In this document: one piece after another, positions 1 to 8,750 of the stretch | How the letters are laid out: every line of letters begins with the position of its first letter | Position numbering within the stretch: the first letter of the stretch is position 1 | Assembly (NCBI GenBank): GCA_965232165.1 | Contig: CBDDOY010000002.1 | Coordinates: 1,222,385-1,286,384, forward strand | Origin: UBA2779 sp965232165 | Lineage (GTDB): Bacteria; Spirochaetota; Spirochaetia; DSM-2461 | DNA: 64,000 nt | Direction: 5' to 3' | Notes under the pieces: generated by a model | Databases searched by the model: none | Told to the model about the DNA's origin: nothing | The model's input: only the letters and a program-made list of their open reading frames with translations | Made by a program: the position numbers and the translations under genes

Positions 1-1023
1 GTCATCCAAATCTTTTCGATTGGTTCTAAGGGTATAAGTTCCTTCACTGTTTCCTGTCTGAGTTTTCTTCTCCCATTTAATGTCAATCGCATTCAACTTT
101 CCTGTCCGCTTGGCAGGCTCCCCAGGAATAACTGATATTTCATAAAGTTTTGCAGCCTTTGGATATTTTTCCTTAAGCCTGCCAATGCTCTGAAGAACCG
201 AAGAATACAGTTTCATGCGGTTTTTCTTGTTTAATCCGTCACGAAGATATTGAAGTCTTTCAAGGAGGACGGTTTCGGTACGCATAGCCATGGCCTCTTC
301 TTTAAGACGTTTGTGCTCGCTCTTTACCAGAACCCAATGCTCATCCGAGATTGTTTTTCCGAATACTTCAATCTTGGCACCTGTTTTCTTGTCCTCCATG
401 ACCAGATTCATCTCTTGCGATGGCTCAAGCTCCAAAGGACTTTTCCCTCTGTGAACCACAAGGTAGGTACATTTTCGCTTTTTAAGCCATTCGATATTCT
501 CTTTTGTGGCAATCCCGGCATCCATTACGACAGTTGCCCCGACTTTTAGGCCCGCGTTGGCTTCCAAATCTAAAATCGTGGCCTGAAAAGTCTTGGATTC
601 GCACTGGTTCCCCGGATGGAACTTGCTATACTTGGGAAATCCATCCGCATCGACAACCAACCCCAGGGTAGCCAATTTGCAGTCACTGCGCTTTTCTTTC
701 GAGCGACCATAAGATGCCTTTGGGTTCTTTTTGCACTGACCCTCAAAGTAGGTGTTCGTTAAATCGTAAAGTACAATGCTTTCGTCGAGGGAGAATAAAT
801 CTTGTTCTTTACAAGCCAAATGCTTCTCCAGCTCGTCCTTACAGCGGTAGAGAACATCGGCAGCCCTGTAGTACGCATTCAGGGAGGACGAATGGGGTAA
901 GCCGCACAGCTCAAAAAGAGCAGAATGTTTTTCCGCCCACTGCCTGGTAAATCGCTCGCTGGCTGGTTTGATCATTCTACCGACGATTAGAGCTTCAAGT
1001 AAGGGGATCGTTCCCTTAGGCAC
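1..1023 (-). mobile_element. Partial IS1634-like element, copy 1 (C-terminal transposase part)
   Basis: This stretch repeats 3159-4181 of the intact IS1634-like copy; the only difference I noticed near its start is one base (ggtataag versus ggaataag). It encodes the middle and C-terminal part of the DDE transposase on the minus strand. It is cut on the left by the window edge and on the right at 1023, where an IS256-type element begins. The N-terminal part that should follow is not found beyond that element, so the junction is not a simple insertion. Near identity to copy 2 implies recent transposition or duplication. Confidence 0.9.
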
Positions 1024-2424
1024 GAGTTATTGTCAATAGTTGTGGATGAGAAAATTTCAAATCCTTCATTTTTTTCACGCGGCCTCTTCCTTGAAGACTC
1101 CATCTTTACAAAACACACCCTCAATAACCCTGGGGATTAGCTTGTATCCACGTAGCTTTCGCCAGTTCTTTTCAGCCTCCAGGCAGAGCTTCCAAACCAT
1201 ACTTAATGTTGCCACCCTTGAACCACAGCCCCTGGTTCTCTTCGTTCTAAGGCGGACAGTAGCAAAGGTTGACTCAATCGGGTTGGTCGTCCTGATGTGA
1301 GTCCAGTGCATCGCCGGAAATTTGTAGAACGTGAACAGCTTCTCCCTGTCCTTTTCCAGACACTGGGTGGCCCTGGGGTATTTAGCCTGAAAGGAATCAA
1401 TGAATAAGTCATAGGCTTTAAGAGCATTCTGCTCGGTATCTGCCATATACATTTCATGAATCATTGACTTGGCCTTGCCCTGGATATTCCTGGGCATTTT
1501 GTTTAACACATTCGCTGTCTTGTGCACCCAGCAACGCTGTTTTTTTGTTTCGGGAAAGATTTCATCCAGGGCATTCCAGAAACCCAGCGCACCATCCCCA
1601 ATGGCCAGCCTGGGGGCGGTGGTGAGACCCCGGGCTTTCAGTTGGAGCAGTATCTCCCTCCAGCTTTGTGAGCTTTCCCTGTATCCGTCACTGACGGCTA
1701 GAAGTTCCTTCTTCCCATCCCTGTCAGCTCCCATGATTACAAGAATGCAGCTCCTTTGATCATCAAGCCTTACATTGAAGTAGATGCCGTCCACCCAGAT
1801 GCAGGCGTATTCCTTAGCTTTCAAATCACGTTTCTCCCACTGAAGAAACTCATCTTCCCAGAACCTTTTCAAGCGGACTATGTTCGTCGCCGACAGTCCG
1901 GCAATACCTTCACCCAGAATCGAGGCAAGAGCTGTCTGGAAAGCAGATGTGGACACACCGCTGAGGTACAGCGCCGGAACAAGGTTGTCGATACTGGGAG
2001 TTCTGCGCATATAGGTTGGCAGTATGGCACTGGTGAAGCGATCCTCTCGCTTGCTCTTTAATTTCCTGTCATCCACTCTTGGAACCTTGATTTGCATTTG
2101 ACCAGCCCCTGTCACAATTTTTCGTTGGGCGTGGTAACCATTGCGTACAACCTTGCGCTGATTATTCTGATCACGCTCATGTTTATGGGCATTGATGTAG
2201 TCTTCCACTTCTAACTCCAGGGCATGAATAAGCATCTTTCTGGCTCCCTCTCGCAAAACCTGATCCAAAACCGATTCTGTTTCGCTTTTCAGCACTTCCG
2301 AATCATTTCCGTTTGTTGTAAACTCTTCCATAGAGCATCTCCTTTCTGTTTGGCTTTATTACCAATTATTTTACAGAAGGATTTGCTCTTTTTTTACCCC
2401 ATCCACAACTTTTGATTATATCTC
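1024..2424 (-). mobile_element. IS256-family insertion sequence (copy A), intact
   Basis: The element is about 1.40 kb. Its left end (1024, gagttattgtcaatag...) and right end (2424) form an imperfect inverted repeat matching at about 21 of 25 bases and sharing AGTTGTGGATG. The flanks (left ...cttaggcac, right gcggctgtg...) differ, so there is no 8-9 bp target duplication. That indicates a deletion or inter-element recombination after insertion. It carries one transposase gene at 1075-2331. Confidence 0.85.
1075..2331 (-). CDS. IS256-family transposase (mutator type)
   Basis: A 418-residue transposase, full length for IS256/mutator enzymes, which cut and paste DNA with a DDE-type RNase H fold. 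Visible features are an N-terminal region with RNGYHAQR and KVPRVDDRK, the first catalytic Asp in WVDGIYFNVR, the second in IGDGALGFW, an RCWVHKTANVLNKMP segment, and the catalytic Glu in TTNPIESTFATVRLRT. The frame is uninterrupted from ATG to TAA, so it may be active. It is a different subtype from the broken IS256 gene at 5048-6242. Confidence 0.95.
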   Translation of the reverse strand: MEEFTTNGNDSEVLKSETESVLDQVLREGARKMLIHALELEVEDYINAHKHERDQNNQRKVVRNGYHAQRKIVTGAGQMQIKVPRVDDRKLKSKREDRFTSAILPTYMRRTPSIDNLVPALYLSGVSTSAFQTALASILGEGIAGLSATNIVRLKRFWEDEFLQWEKRDLKAKEYACIWVDGIYFNVRLDDQRSCILVIMGADRDGKKELLAVSDGYRESSQSWREILLQLKARGLTTAPRLAIGDGALGFWNALDEIFPETKKQRCWVHKTANVLNKMPRNIQGKAKSMIHEMYMADTEQNALKAYDLFIDSFQAKYPRATQCLEKDREKLFTFYKFPAMHWTHIRTTNPIESTFATVRLRTKRTRGCGSRVATLSMVWKLCLEAEKNWRKLRGYKLIPRVIEGVFCKDGVFKEEAA

Positions 2425-2696
2425 GCGGCTGTGAATCTCGAGGTGTAAAATATTTGTTTAAGCTACGTAAAAGCCGGTATGTCAAGGTTTCAATCAATCA
2501 ATTACTCACTAGGGATGACTGGTCCTGTGTGGGCCAAGGCTGGGAGGGTGCAGGAAGCCGACTTTGCCTTTCAGGCTGGAGTCGAAGTCGTCGGGTTATC
2601 GTCTTAAGGAGGCATATTAGAACGACAAAGTCTACACCGTCATTTGCGAAGGAAGACTATCTTTTCGATATTGGTGAGAGTAAAAAAGAAGTCTAT

Positions 2697-4827
2697 CCCA
2701 AGTTCACCACTAAAAAACGTAATTCCTTATAATAAATGGAGTTACTATTTTTTATTTACACTACGGATTTGGTGAGTCGTCATCCGACGGTTCAACGCCT
2801 TTCCCGACAACCCAAGCATCGCATAAATCTTCTGATGTTCTAGTTCCTGTCGGGAGTCGAGTCTCACTTCATTATTCATCAGCACTCCCTCTTCAGTCTT
2901 GGAAATGTACTCTATGGTTATCCTCTGGTGGGTAGAAAGAACTTCTTTTATGGTCTTCCAACTCCGTGTATCTCCCCCTTTTCGTAATTTACATTCAGTC
3001 GCATGCATCAGGTGATACGCAAGGACTGATATAAACATATGCGACTGCACTCTCTCCTCCAGTTGATGAAAGTTAGGCCGAAAGCCAAGATGAGACTTCA
3101 TGTCTCTAAATGAGTTTTCAATACGGCCAAGCATTATATAGAGCTCCCAAATATTTTTGTCATCCAAATCTTTTCGATTGGTTCTAAGGGAATAAGTTCC
3201 TTCACTGTTTCCTGTCTGAGTTTTCTTCTCCCATTTAATGTCAATCGCATTCAACTTTCCTGTCCGCTTGGCAGGCTCCCCAGGAATAACTGATATTTCA
3301 TAAAGTTTTGCAGCCTTTGGATATTTTTCCTTAAGCCTGCCAATGCTCTGAAGAACCGAAGAATACAGTTTCATGCGGTTTTTCTTGTTTAATCCGTCAC
3401 GAAGATATTGAAGTCTTTCAAGGAGGACGGTTTCGGTACGCATAGCCATGGCCTCTTCTTTAAGACGTTTGTGCTCGCTCTTTACCAGAACCCAATGCTC
3501 ATCCGAGATTGTTTTTCCGAATACTTCAATCTTGGCACCTGTTTTCTTGTCCTCCATGACCAGATTCATCTCTTGCGATGGCTCAAGCTCCAAAGGACTT
3601 TTCCCTCTGTGAACCACAAGGTAGGTACATTTTCGCTTTTTAAGCCATTCGATATTCTCTTTTGTGGCAATCCCGGCATCCATTACGACAGTTGCCCCGA
3701 CTTTTAGGCCCGCGTTGGCTTCCAAATCTAAAATCGTGGCCTGAAAAGTCTTGGATTCGCACTGGTTCCCCGGATGGAACTTGCTATACTTGGGAAATCC
3801 ATCCGCATCGACAACCAACCCCAGGGTAGCCAATTTGCAGTCACTGCGCTTTTCTTTCGAGCGACCATAAGATGCCTTTGGGTTCTTTTTGCACTGACCC
3901 TCAAAGTAGGTGTTCGTTAAATCGTAAAGTACAATGCTTTCGTCGAGGGAGAATAAATCTTGTTCTTTACAAGCCAAATGCTTCTCCAGCTCGTCCTTAC
4001 AGCGGTAGAGAACATCGGCAGCCCTGTAGTACGCATTCAGGGAGGACGAATGGGGTAAGCCGCACAGCTCAAAAAGAGCAGAATGTTTTTCCGCCCACTG
4101 CCTGGTAAATCGCTCGCTGGCTGGTTTGATCATTCTACCGACGATTAGAGCTTCAAGTAAGGGGATCGTTCCCTTAGGCACACCGCATTTCCTTAGAACT
4201 CTGTCCATTTCCAACTCTTTCCATTGCTGATGACAGACGTACTCAGGGCCTAGGCTTCTGACTTTCTTTGTTTCAAGGCTGTTAACATCGACCGCTACAA
4301 AATTGGCTTGCGCTTGAGCTTTTAGTTGTGCGTCTTTTGCCCGCTTGGTGAAAATGCGGTCTGATACCTGCTGTGCGATTTTCTCAATGTCTTCATCCAA
4401 GTCGAATAATTCTCTGTTTCCTGAAAGAATATTTTCAATTCTTCTTGCCAGAGCTTTGTATTGAGAAGAATCAATATCCAGTTTCCCAAGGTTGAGAATA
4501 ATCCGCTGTCGGGGGCCTTTATCAGTGCGGATATTTTCTACAAGATTGAGGTAGGTGTACTGTTTTTTCGTTTTACCGTTGGCAACTTTTATTGATCTTA
4601 TATACATACCACTAAGATACACCACAGCCACAAAAGAGGCAAGCGAAAAATAAAGTGTTAGGCACTACATTTTGATTTGAGGTGATTTGAGGTCCCCAAA
4701 AAGCGGAATCCCTAAATATTCTATGGTATTTATGAGGTTTTGGGAAATATTTAAGCCTTTTTTTGAAGTAATTCGTTTTCTTGGTCGTTAAAAAAATATT
4801 TAGCAGGTGTATTTTGGTGAACTTGGG
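2697..4827 (-). mobile_element. IS1634-like insertion sequence (copy 2), intact
   Basis: The 2,131-bp element ends in the inverted repeat CCCAAGTTCACCA / TGGTGAACTTGGG and is flanked by a CTAT direct repeat (2693-2696 and 4828-4831). It lies inside the IS1380-type transposase remnant, whose frame is restored when it is removed. It carries one transposase gene. The same termini bound copy 3 at 14176-16220, which confirms the ends. Confidence 0.92.
2745..4631 (-). CDS. IS1634-like (IS4-superfamily DDE) transposase
   Basis: A 628-residue transposase, intact. Candidate catalytic residues are Asp in the segment IVLYDLTNTYFEG, Asp in VVMDAGIATKENIEW, and Glu in GRIENSFRDMKSHLGFRP, the last being the DDE_Tnp_1 C-terminal signature. 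The N-terminal third (YTYLNLVENIRTDKG) is the usual IS1634-type accessory domain. Copies 1 and 3 in this window are truncated or riddled with deletions, so this is the only complete source of the protein here. The family name is from recognition of motifs and length. Confidence 0.93.
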   Translation of the reverse strand: MAVVYLSGMYIRSIKVANGKTKKQYTYLNLVENIRTDKGPRQRIILNLGKLDIDSSQYKALARRIENILSGNRELFDLDEDIEKIAQQVSDRIFTKRAKDAQLKAQAQANFVAVDVNSLETKKVRSLGPEYVCHQQWKELEMDRVLRKCGVPKGTIPLLEALIVGRMIKPASERFTRQWAEKHSALFELCGLPHSSSLNAYYRAADVLYRCKDELEKHLACKEQDLFSLDESIVLYDLTNTYFEGQCKKNPKASYGRSKEKRSDCKLATLGLVVDADGFPKYSKFHPGNQCESKTFQATILDLEANAGLKVGATVVMDAGIATKENIEWLKKRKCTYLVVHRGKSPLELEPSQEMNLVMEDKKTGAKIEVFGKTISDEHWVLVKSEHKRLKEEAMAMRTETVLLERLQYLRDGLNKKNRMKLYSSVLQSIGRLKEKYPKAAKLYEISVIPGEPAKRTGKLNAIDIKWEKKTQTGNSEGTYSLRTNRKDLDDKNIWELYIMLGRIENSFRDMKSHLGFRPNFHQLEERVQSHMFISVLAYHLMHATECKLRKGGDTRSWKTIKEVLSTHQRITIEYISKTEEGVLMNNEVRLDSRQELEHQKIYAMLGLSGKALNRRMTTHQIRSVNKK

Positions 4828-4992
4828 CTATGAGTATGCTGTATTGGTGACAGATTTGGATGATGAATTACTGACAATAGCGGCACACTATCGTGATCGT
4901 GCAGATGCAGAGAACACTTTTGATGAAATGAAGAACCAATGGGGATGGGCAGGCTTTACGACTCAAGATATAACACGTTGTCGTGTTATGGC

Positions 4993-6339
4993 GATAGTGT
5001 CCAGTATAGTTCGCAATTTTCTTTCAAGAAGCCATCGAATTCTTCCATCAGGCAGCCTGTTCCAATTTAAGTCTTTGTTCATCTATCGCTTTTTCACTAA
5101 TATACCGTTTCCCAGAAGCCCAGTCTTCAGAGTATTCTATCAAATAGCAACAGATTAATCTGAGATATGATTCAATACTGGGAAATATTCCAACGACCCG
5201 GGACCTCCGGCGGATTTCTCGATTCAGCCGCTCTAATTGATTGGCTGATGATGTCTTTCTACTGTCTATTTCCGAGAATTCAAAGAATTGGACAGAGTCT
5301 TCAAGTCCCTCCTCCAGGCAGTTCATCGATTTGGGAAACTGCTCCTCGAATTCGTCTATAATTCTATTGGCATATTCACGGGCTGAATGTGAATCCGGCT
5401 GATTCCATATCTGTTTAATGCGGCCTGCCAGATACTTCTTATCACGAGCCGGTACATGGGAGAGGATATTCCTCATGAAATGGATCTTGCACCGCTGCCG
5501 GGAACATCCGATGAGTTCTTTACGAATAGCTTCCTGAAGACCAGGATGAGCATCAGAGACGCATAACCAGGCTTTCCTGAATCCTCTCGCCTTTAGAGAC
5601 CTGAACAGCCCGGCATAAGTAGATTCAGCTTCTTCCGGCATAGGTTCTACTGCAAGGATATCTTTATGTCCTTGTGAATTAACACCGGAAACGACCATGA
5701 CTGCCATATTCCGAACTCTCCCGGTTTCGCGTATCTTTTCATACAGTGCGTCTACCCAGATGACAGGGTATTCGGAATCGAGTGTACGGCAGCGGAATTC
5801 ATCCGCCTGTTCATCAGGCCCTCTGTTAATTTCGGATACCTGACTGGCTGATATATTTTCGATCCCCGGACTCATGGCGAGCTTTTCAATCTTCCTGGTC
5901 GAAACCCCGTTGATGAACGCTTCTTGAACTGCCTGAATCAGAGCCTGTCCGGATCTCTTCTTTTCAGTGACAAAGAAAGGAATATACCCGCCTTTTCTCA
6001 GCTTAGGGACCAGTAAATACAACGTTCCTAACCGGGTATCGAAACGGCGAGGTCTATATCCTTAAGAAATGTGTGGTCCTTCCTGTTGAATGAGAACCCT
6101 TTTTTGCACGGACTTTGTTCGCCGCTTCGATTTCCATAAGCTTCTCCGGCAGCCATTTCAATAAACTGAAAAGGGGAACCGGTTCCGTAATGAATTGGAG
6201 CAGCATGTTTTCCAGATTCCCATTATCATTTTTCTTAGCCATCGTCTTCCTCCTTGTGGTTTTGATGGTTTGATACCATTCTGGAGAATTCGATGGCTTC
6301 TTTCAATTATGTAAATTGCGAACTTGATTGTACGTTATC
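4993..6339 (-). mobile_element. IS256-family insertion sequence (copy B), degenerate
   Basis: The left end (4993, gatagtgtccag...) and the right end (6339, read inward as gataacgtacaatcaag) are an imperfect inverted repeat sharing AGTTCGCAATTT, with further matching toward GAAGCCATCGAATTCT. The left flank is IS1380 remnant and the right flank a four-helix-bundle gene, with no shared target duplication. This points to a rearrangement. A 31-base stretch of the right end recurs alone at 30342-30372. Confidence 0.8.
5048..6242 (-). pseudogene. IS256-family transposase, frameshifted
   Basis: The N-terminal part (6242 to about 6057, beginning MAKKNDNGNLENMLLQ) and the main part (about 6060 to 5048) are in different frames. 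Reading across about position 6060 by one-base shift restores the expected GYRPRRFDTRLGTLYLL. The main part has LRKGGYIPFFVTEKKRS, VSTRKIEKL, the catalytic WVDALYEK, VSDAHPGLQEAI, RQRCKIHFMRNIL and SANQLERLNREIRRRSRVV with the catalytic Glu. Only the frameshift appears to disable it. Confidence 0.85.
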
Positions 6340-6504
6340 TTCGGCGATGCTGGACATGATAGAGACAGAAGTCCGGTAAATCTGGTCACTGAGTCCAAAG
6401 TCACGGGCAAACTGGCCGTCATTCGACAAAGCGTAAATCTGCTTCGTCAATTCTCTGGCTTCTTGCCATGCTTCTATGCCTTCAAATCGTTATATTGTAC
6501 TCAT
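6340..6504 (-). pseudogene. Four-helix-bundle (23S rRNA IVS-type) protein remnant
   Basis: Reading minus from ATG at 6504 gives MSTI, an in-frame TAA as codon 5, then RFEGIEAWQEARELTKQ, IYALSNDGQFARDFGLSDQ and IYRTSVSIMSSIAE, ending exactly where IS256 copy B begins. These motifs belong to the small four-helix-bundle family found in 23S rRNA intervening sequences and elsewhere (TIGR02436-type, from memory). The gene is doubly broken, by a nonsense codon and by loss of its C-terminal half. It starts about 24 bases downstream of the ParA-like stop, on the same strand. Confidence 0.75.
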
Positions 6505-6528
6505 GATTGAAAGAGCCTATTCGGATAA

Positions 6529-7545
6529 TCAGATTTCCATCATCATCTCATTGGCAATTCTATTTGCTAAAACCTCAAAGTCATTCTTAGCATCTTGAAC
6601 AGCATGAGCGTGGGAACCGATTGCACCATCTGCTGCTGTAAGCTGAAAAATCGGCTTTCGATGTTCCTGCCCCATTGGAACCAGACTCCGGTAGTGTTTA
6701 ATTGTGGCCAAGCAGTATGGATCGTCTGATTGTTTTACAGCTTCAGGATTCTCTTCATTTAACACCGCATCCCGATATACCCCTGGAATACGGTTTACCC
6801 ACTTTTCGTAAGCCTTGACCGGTCGGTCGAGTCGAACACCATGCTGTTGACAAACGTAGCCGATAGACTGCATCTTCCCTCTGGGCAACTGAAACTTCGG
6901 ATACGTGTTATTCTCTCGACTCTCCTCCCAATTATCTACCCTTTTTTTCCATGATTTTTTCCAGTTTTTCAGTGTCGGTCCGAGGTTTTTTAAGCCTTGA
7001 AGAGAAAAAAGGTCCGATCCAAGCGGAATTACAACAAAGTCCGTTGCGATTAACACAGAACGGTTAATGGCTCCCAGATTGGGGCCAATATCGACTAGAA
7101 TAATATCGGCATCGATTTTTTCCGCGGCCATTTGCATGACTTGCCAGAACGAGGAGAGCATTCGCATGGGGCGATAAAGGTTGTTGTCACCCATGCTGTC
7201 GGGCCACTCGCTGGAAAGGGCATCTTCGAAGCTGGACAGTTCAACATCACCAGGAATAAGAAAAAGGTTCGTGTTCACTTTTTGTAACTCCGGTTTATCC
7301 ATATCACCCACTCCAGTAAGAGGTTTTACGCAGTGGTAGATGGTGGAGCCACGCTCTTGGTCATTCCACAGTTCTTCGATTTTATCTTCAGTTAAGAAAG
7401 CAGCGGTCAAATTGGCCTGTGGGTCAAGATCTGTAATAATAACTTTCTTACCCAGCATCGAATACATCCATGCCAAATGGTAGATGAGCGAAGTTTTTCC
7501 AACGCCGCCTTTATTGTTAAAGAATGTCAAGACAGGTATTTTCAT
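6529..7545 (-). CDS. ParA/Soj-like ATPase, last gene of accessory operon
   Basis: A 338-residue deviant-Walker ATPase of the ParA/MinD type. The N-terminal KGGVGKTSLIYHLA carries the Walker A with the signature first Lys; TDLDPQANLTAA is motif A'; ILVDIGPNLGAINR is Walker B; VVIPLGSDLFSLQGLKNLG is the next conserved block. It is longer than typical plasmid ParA proteins and no ParB follows. Its start overlaps the stop of the upstream AlbA_2 gene by 4 bp (ATGA), so the two are translationally coupled. Chromosome or plasmid segregation is possible, but the setting suggests a regulatory or sensing ATPase in an accessory or defence cassette. Function is inferred. Confidence 0.85.
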   Translation of the reverse strand: MKIPVLTFFNNKGGVGKTSLIYHLAWMYSMLGKKVIITDLDPQANLTAAFLTEDKIEELWNDQERGSTIYHCVKPLTGVGDMDKPELQKVNTNLFLIPGDVELSSFEDALSSEWPDSMGDNNLYRPMRMLSSFWQVMQMAAEKIDADIILVDIGPNLGAINRSVLIATDFVVIPLGSDLFSLQGLKNLGPTLKNWKKSWKKRVDNWEESRENNTYPKFQLPRGKMQSIGYVCQQHGVRLDRPVKAYEKWVNRIPGVYRDAVLNEENPEAVKQSDDPYCLATIKHYRSLVPMGQEHRKPIFQLTAADGAIGSHAHAVQDAKNDFEVLANRIANEMMMEI

Positions 7546-8750
7546 GCTTTTCTCCTCAATATGCTAAGTACTGTGCTTGGATTTACGATAAACTCTATCT
7601 CTGGATTGCCGTTCTTTTGCAACTCGCGTCGTGCGGTTGCAATACCCCGGCCGAAAGCCTGAATGTAGCCAAACGTTTTTAGGACATCTGCAATATTCGG
7701 GTTGCGATAATCCGTTATTCCGGGAAGACCGAAGTTTTCAGGAGTCACATTGCCATAAGGGCCGCCCGGACTGCTTATTTCGATTCGGTCATTGAACCAG
7801 TACACTCGAATCGGAGCATTGGTACCTTCATAAGTCCGGTGCAGCACAGCATTGTAAAGAATCTGATAAACAGCAGATAGCGGATAGGGTTGAGCCAGTT
7901 CATGTGTCGCCGAAGAAGTAATATCAACACCCGTTCTGCTATGTGCTTTGAGTTTTTCTTCGGTACGCCGAAGGATTTCAACTACAGTGCCACGGATACC
8001 TTCTTCATCAACAACAGGATCCGCCAATTCAGTCCCATCTATACGCAAAAACTGGATATAAGCGCCAGGAAGAAAATCCTGAGGGTTTTTGCCAAGGGCC
8101 AGCAGCCCCAAAACGGTTGGCGTAGGATTATCTATAGATGCTATCATTTTACATGAAGCCAGCCGTTCTTCATAGGAGCGGTCATTTGCATCCAATACAT
8201 CTGCAGCAAATGCAGCGGGAAGGTATTCTCCTTCAAAGATCATGCGCGAAAGATCGGGTATTTTTGCAGTGGGAATCGAATAAATATCAAATGGCAGATT
8301 CTTATATCGCCGTTTCTCATTCAGAATTCGTTCTTCCTGCGCATTGGCGACTGCTCGGCGGGGTCCAGTCCGAATCCATATTCGACCGTCATATTTTACT
8401 GGAGGCATGTCGGACGGCATGACTGTCACGACAGCCATCTCTGATCCATTAAGATTTCGTTTTTCTACTGACAATGCAGGTAACGGCAAAATATTGCCGT
8501 CGGTTTTTATATCTGCGAGAGAGCGAAGCATTTGATCCGTAATCGGTTCATTCGATGGACTTCCGTCATCGCATACTCCAATAAACAGCACCCCAGGCTC
8601 CTTGTAATTGGGGAGATCATTGGCAAATGCACAGATAGCCTGCCTGGCCTTTTTAGGCGTATCACCCTTGAACGAATGTTTTCGTTCAGCGCGCTCTGAT
8701 TCAATATCATCAAGCAAAGCCAAGAGTTCTTCATCCGTATACCGTTTCAT
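7542..8750 (-). CDS. AlbA_2/Schlafen-type DNA-binding protein with GHKL-like C-terminus (COG2865-like)
   Basis: 402 residues. The N-terminal part (about residues 15-130: ERKHSFKG, CAFANDLPN, GVLFIGVCDDGSP, RIWIRTGPRRAVA) is the AlbA_2/Schlafen-like fold, followed by a middle winged region and a C-terminal GHKL-like portion (about 290-385: YNAVLHRTYEGTNAPIRVY, NDRIEISSPGGPYG, FGYIQAFGRGI). Members are annotated as predicted transcriptional regulators or ATP-dependent helicase-like proteins and are frequent in defence islands. It overlaps both neighbours by 4 bp. The product is probably a nucleic-acid-binding sensor or effector, which is an inference. Confidence 0.85.
   Translation of the reverse strand: MKRYTDEELLALLDDIESERAERKHSFKGDTPKKARQAICAFANDLPNYKEPGVLFIGVCDDGSPSNEPITDQMLRSLADIKTDGNILPLPALSVEKRNLNGSEMAVVTVMPSDMPPVKYDGRIWIRTGPRRAVANAQEERILNEKRRYKNLPFDIYSIPTAKIPDLSRMIFEGEYLPAAFAADVLDANDRSYEERLASCKMIASIDNPTPTVLGLLALGKNPQDFLPGAYIQFLRIDGTELADPVVDEEGIRGTVVEILRRTEEKLKAHSRTGVDITSSATHELAQPYPLSAVYQILYNAVLHRTYEGTNAPIRVYWFNDRIEISSPGGPYGNVTPENFGLPGITDYRNPNIADVLKTFGYIQAFGRGIATARRELQKNGNPEIEFIVNPSTVLSILRRKA

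Larger units (their letters stand above)
2425..4992 (+). pseudogene. IS1380-type transposase remnant, split by an IS
   Basis: Two pieces, 2425-2696 and 4832-4992, read on the plus strand in one continuous frame once the IS at 2697-4827 and one copy of the CTAT duplication are removed. The first piece contains KYLFKLRKS and a GWSRSRRVIVLRR motif; the second contains YEYAVLVTDLDDE, YRDRADAENTFDEMKNQW and GWAGFTTQDITRC, which is the C-terminal signature of IS1380-type transposases. The N-terminus is lost at the IS256-A junction (2424) and the C-terminal end at the IS256-B junction (4993). It is non-functional. Confidence 0.8.

Noticed and set aside
2412..2732. Open frame of 106 codons with basic C-terminus
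   Set aside because: It is an IS1380-type transposase remnant running into an IS1634-like end; no independent start.
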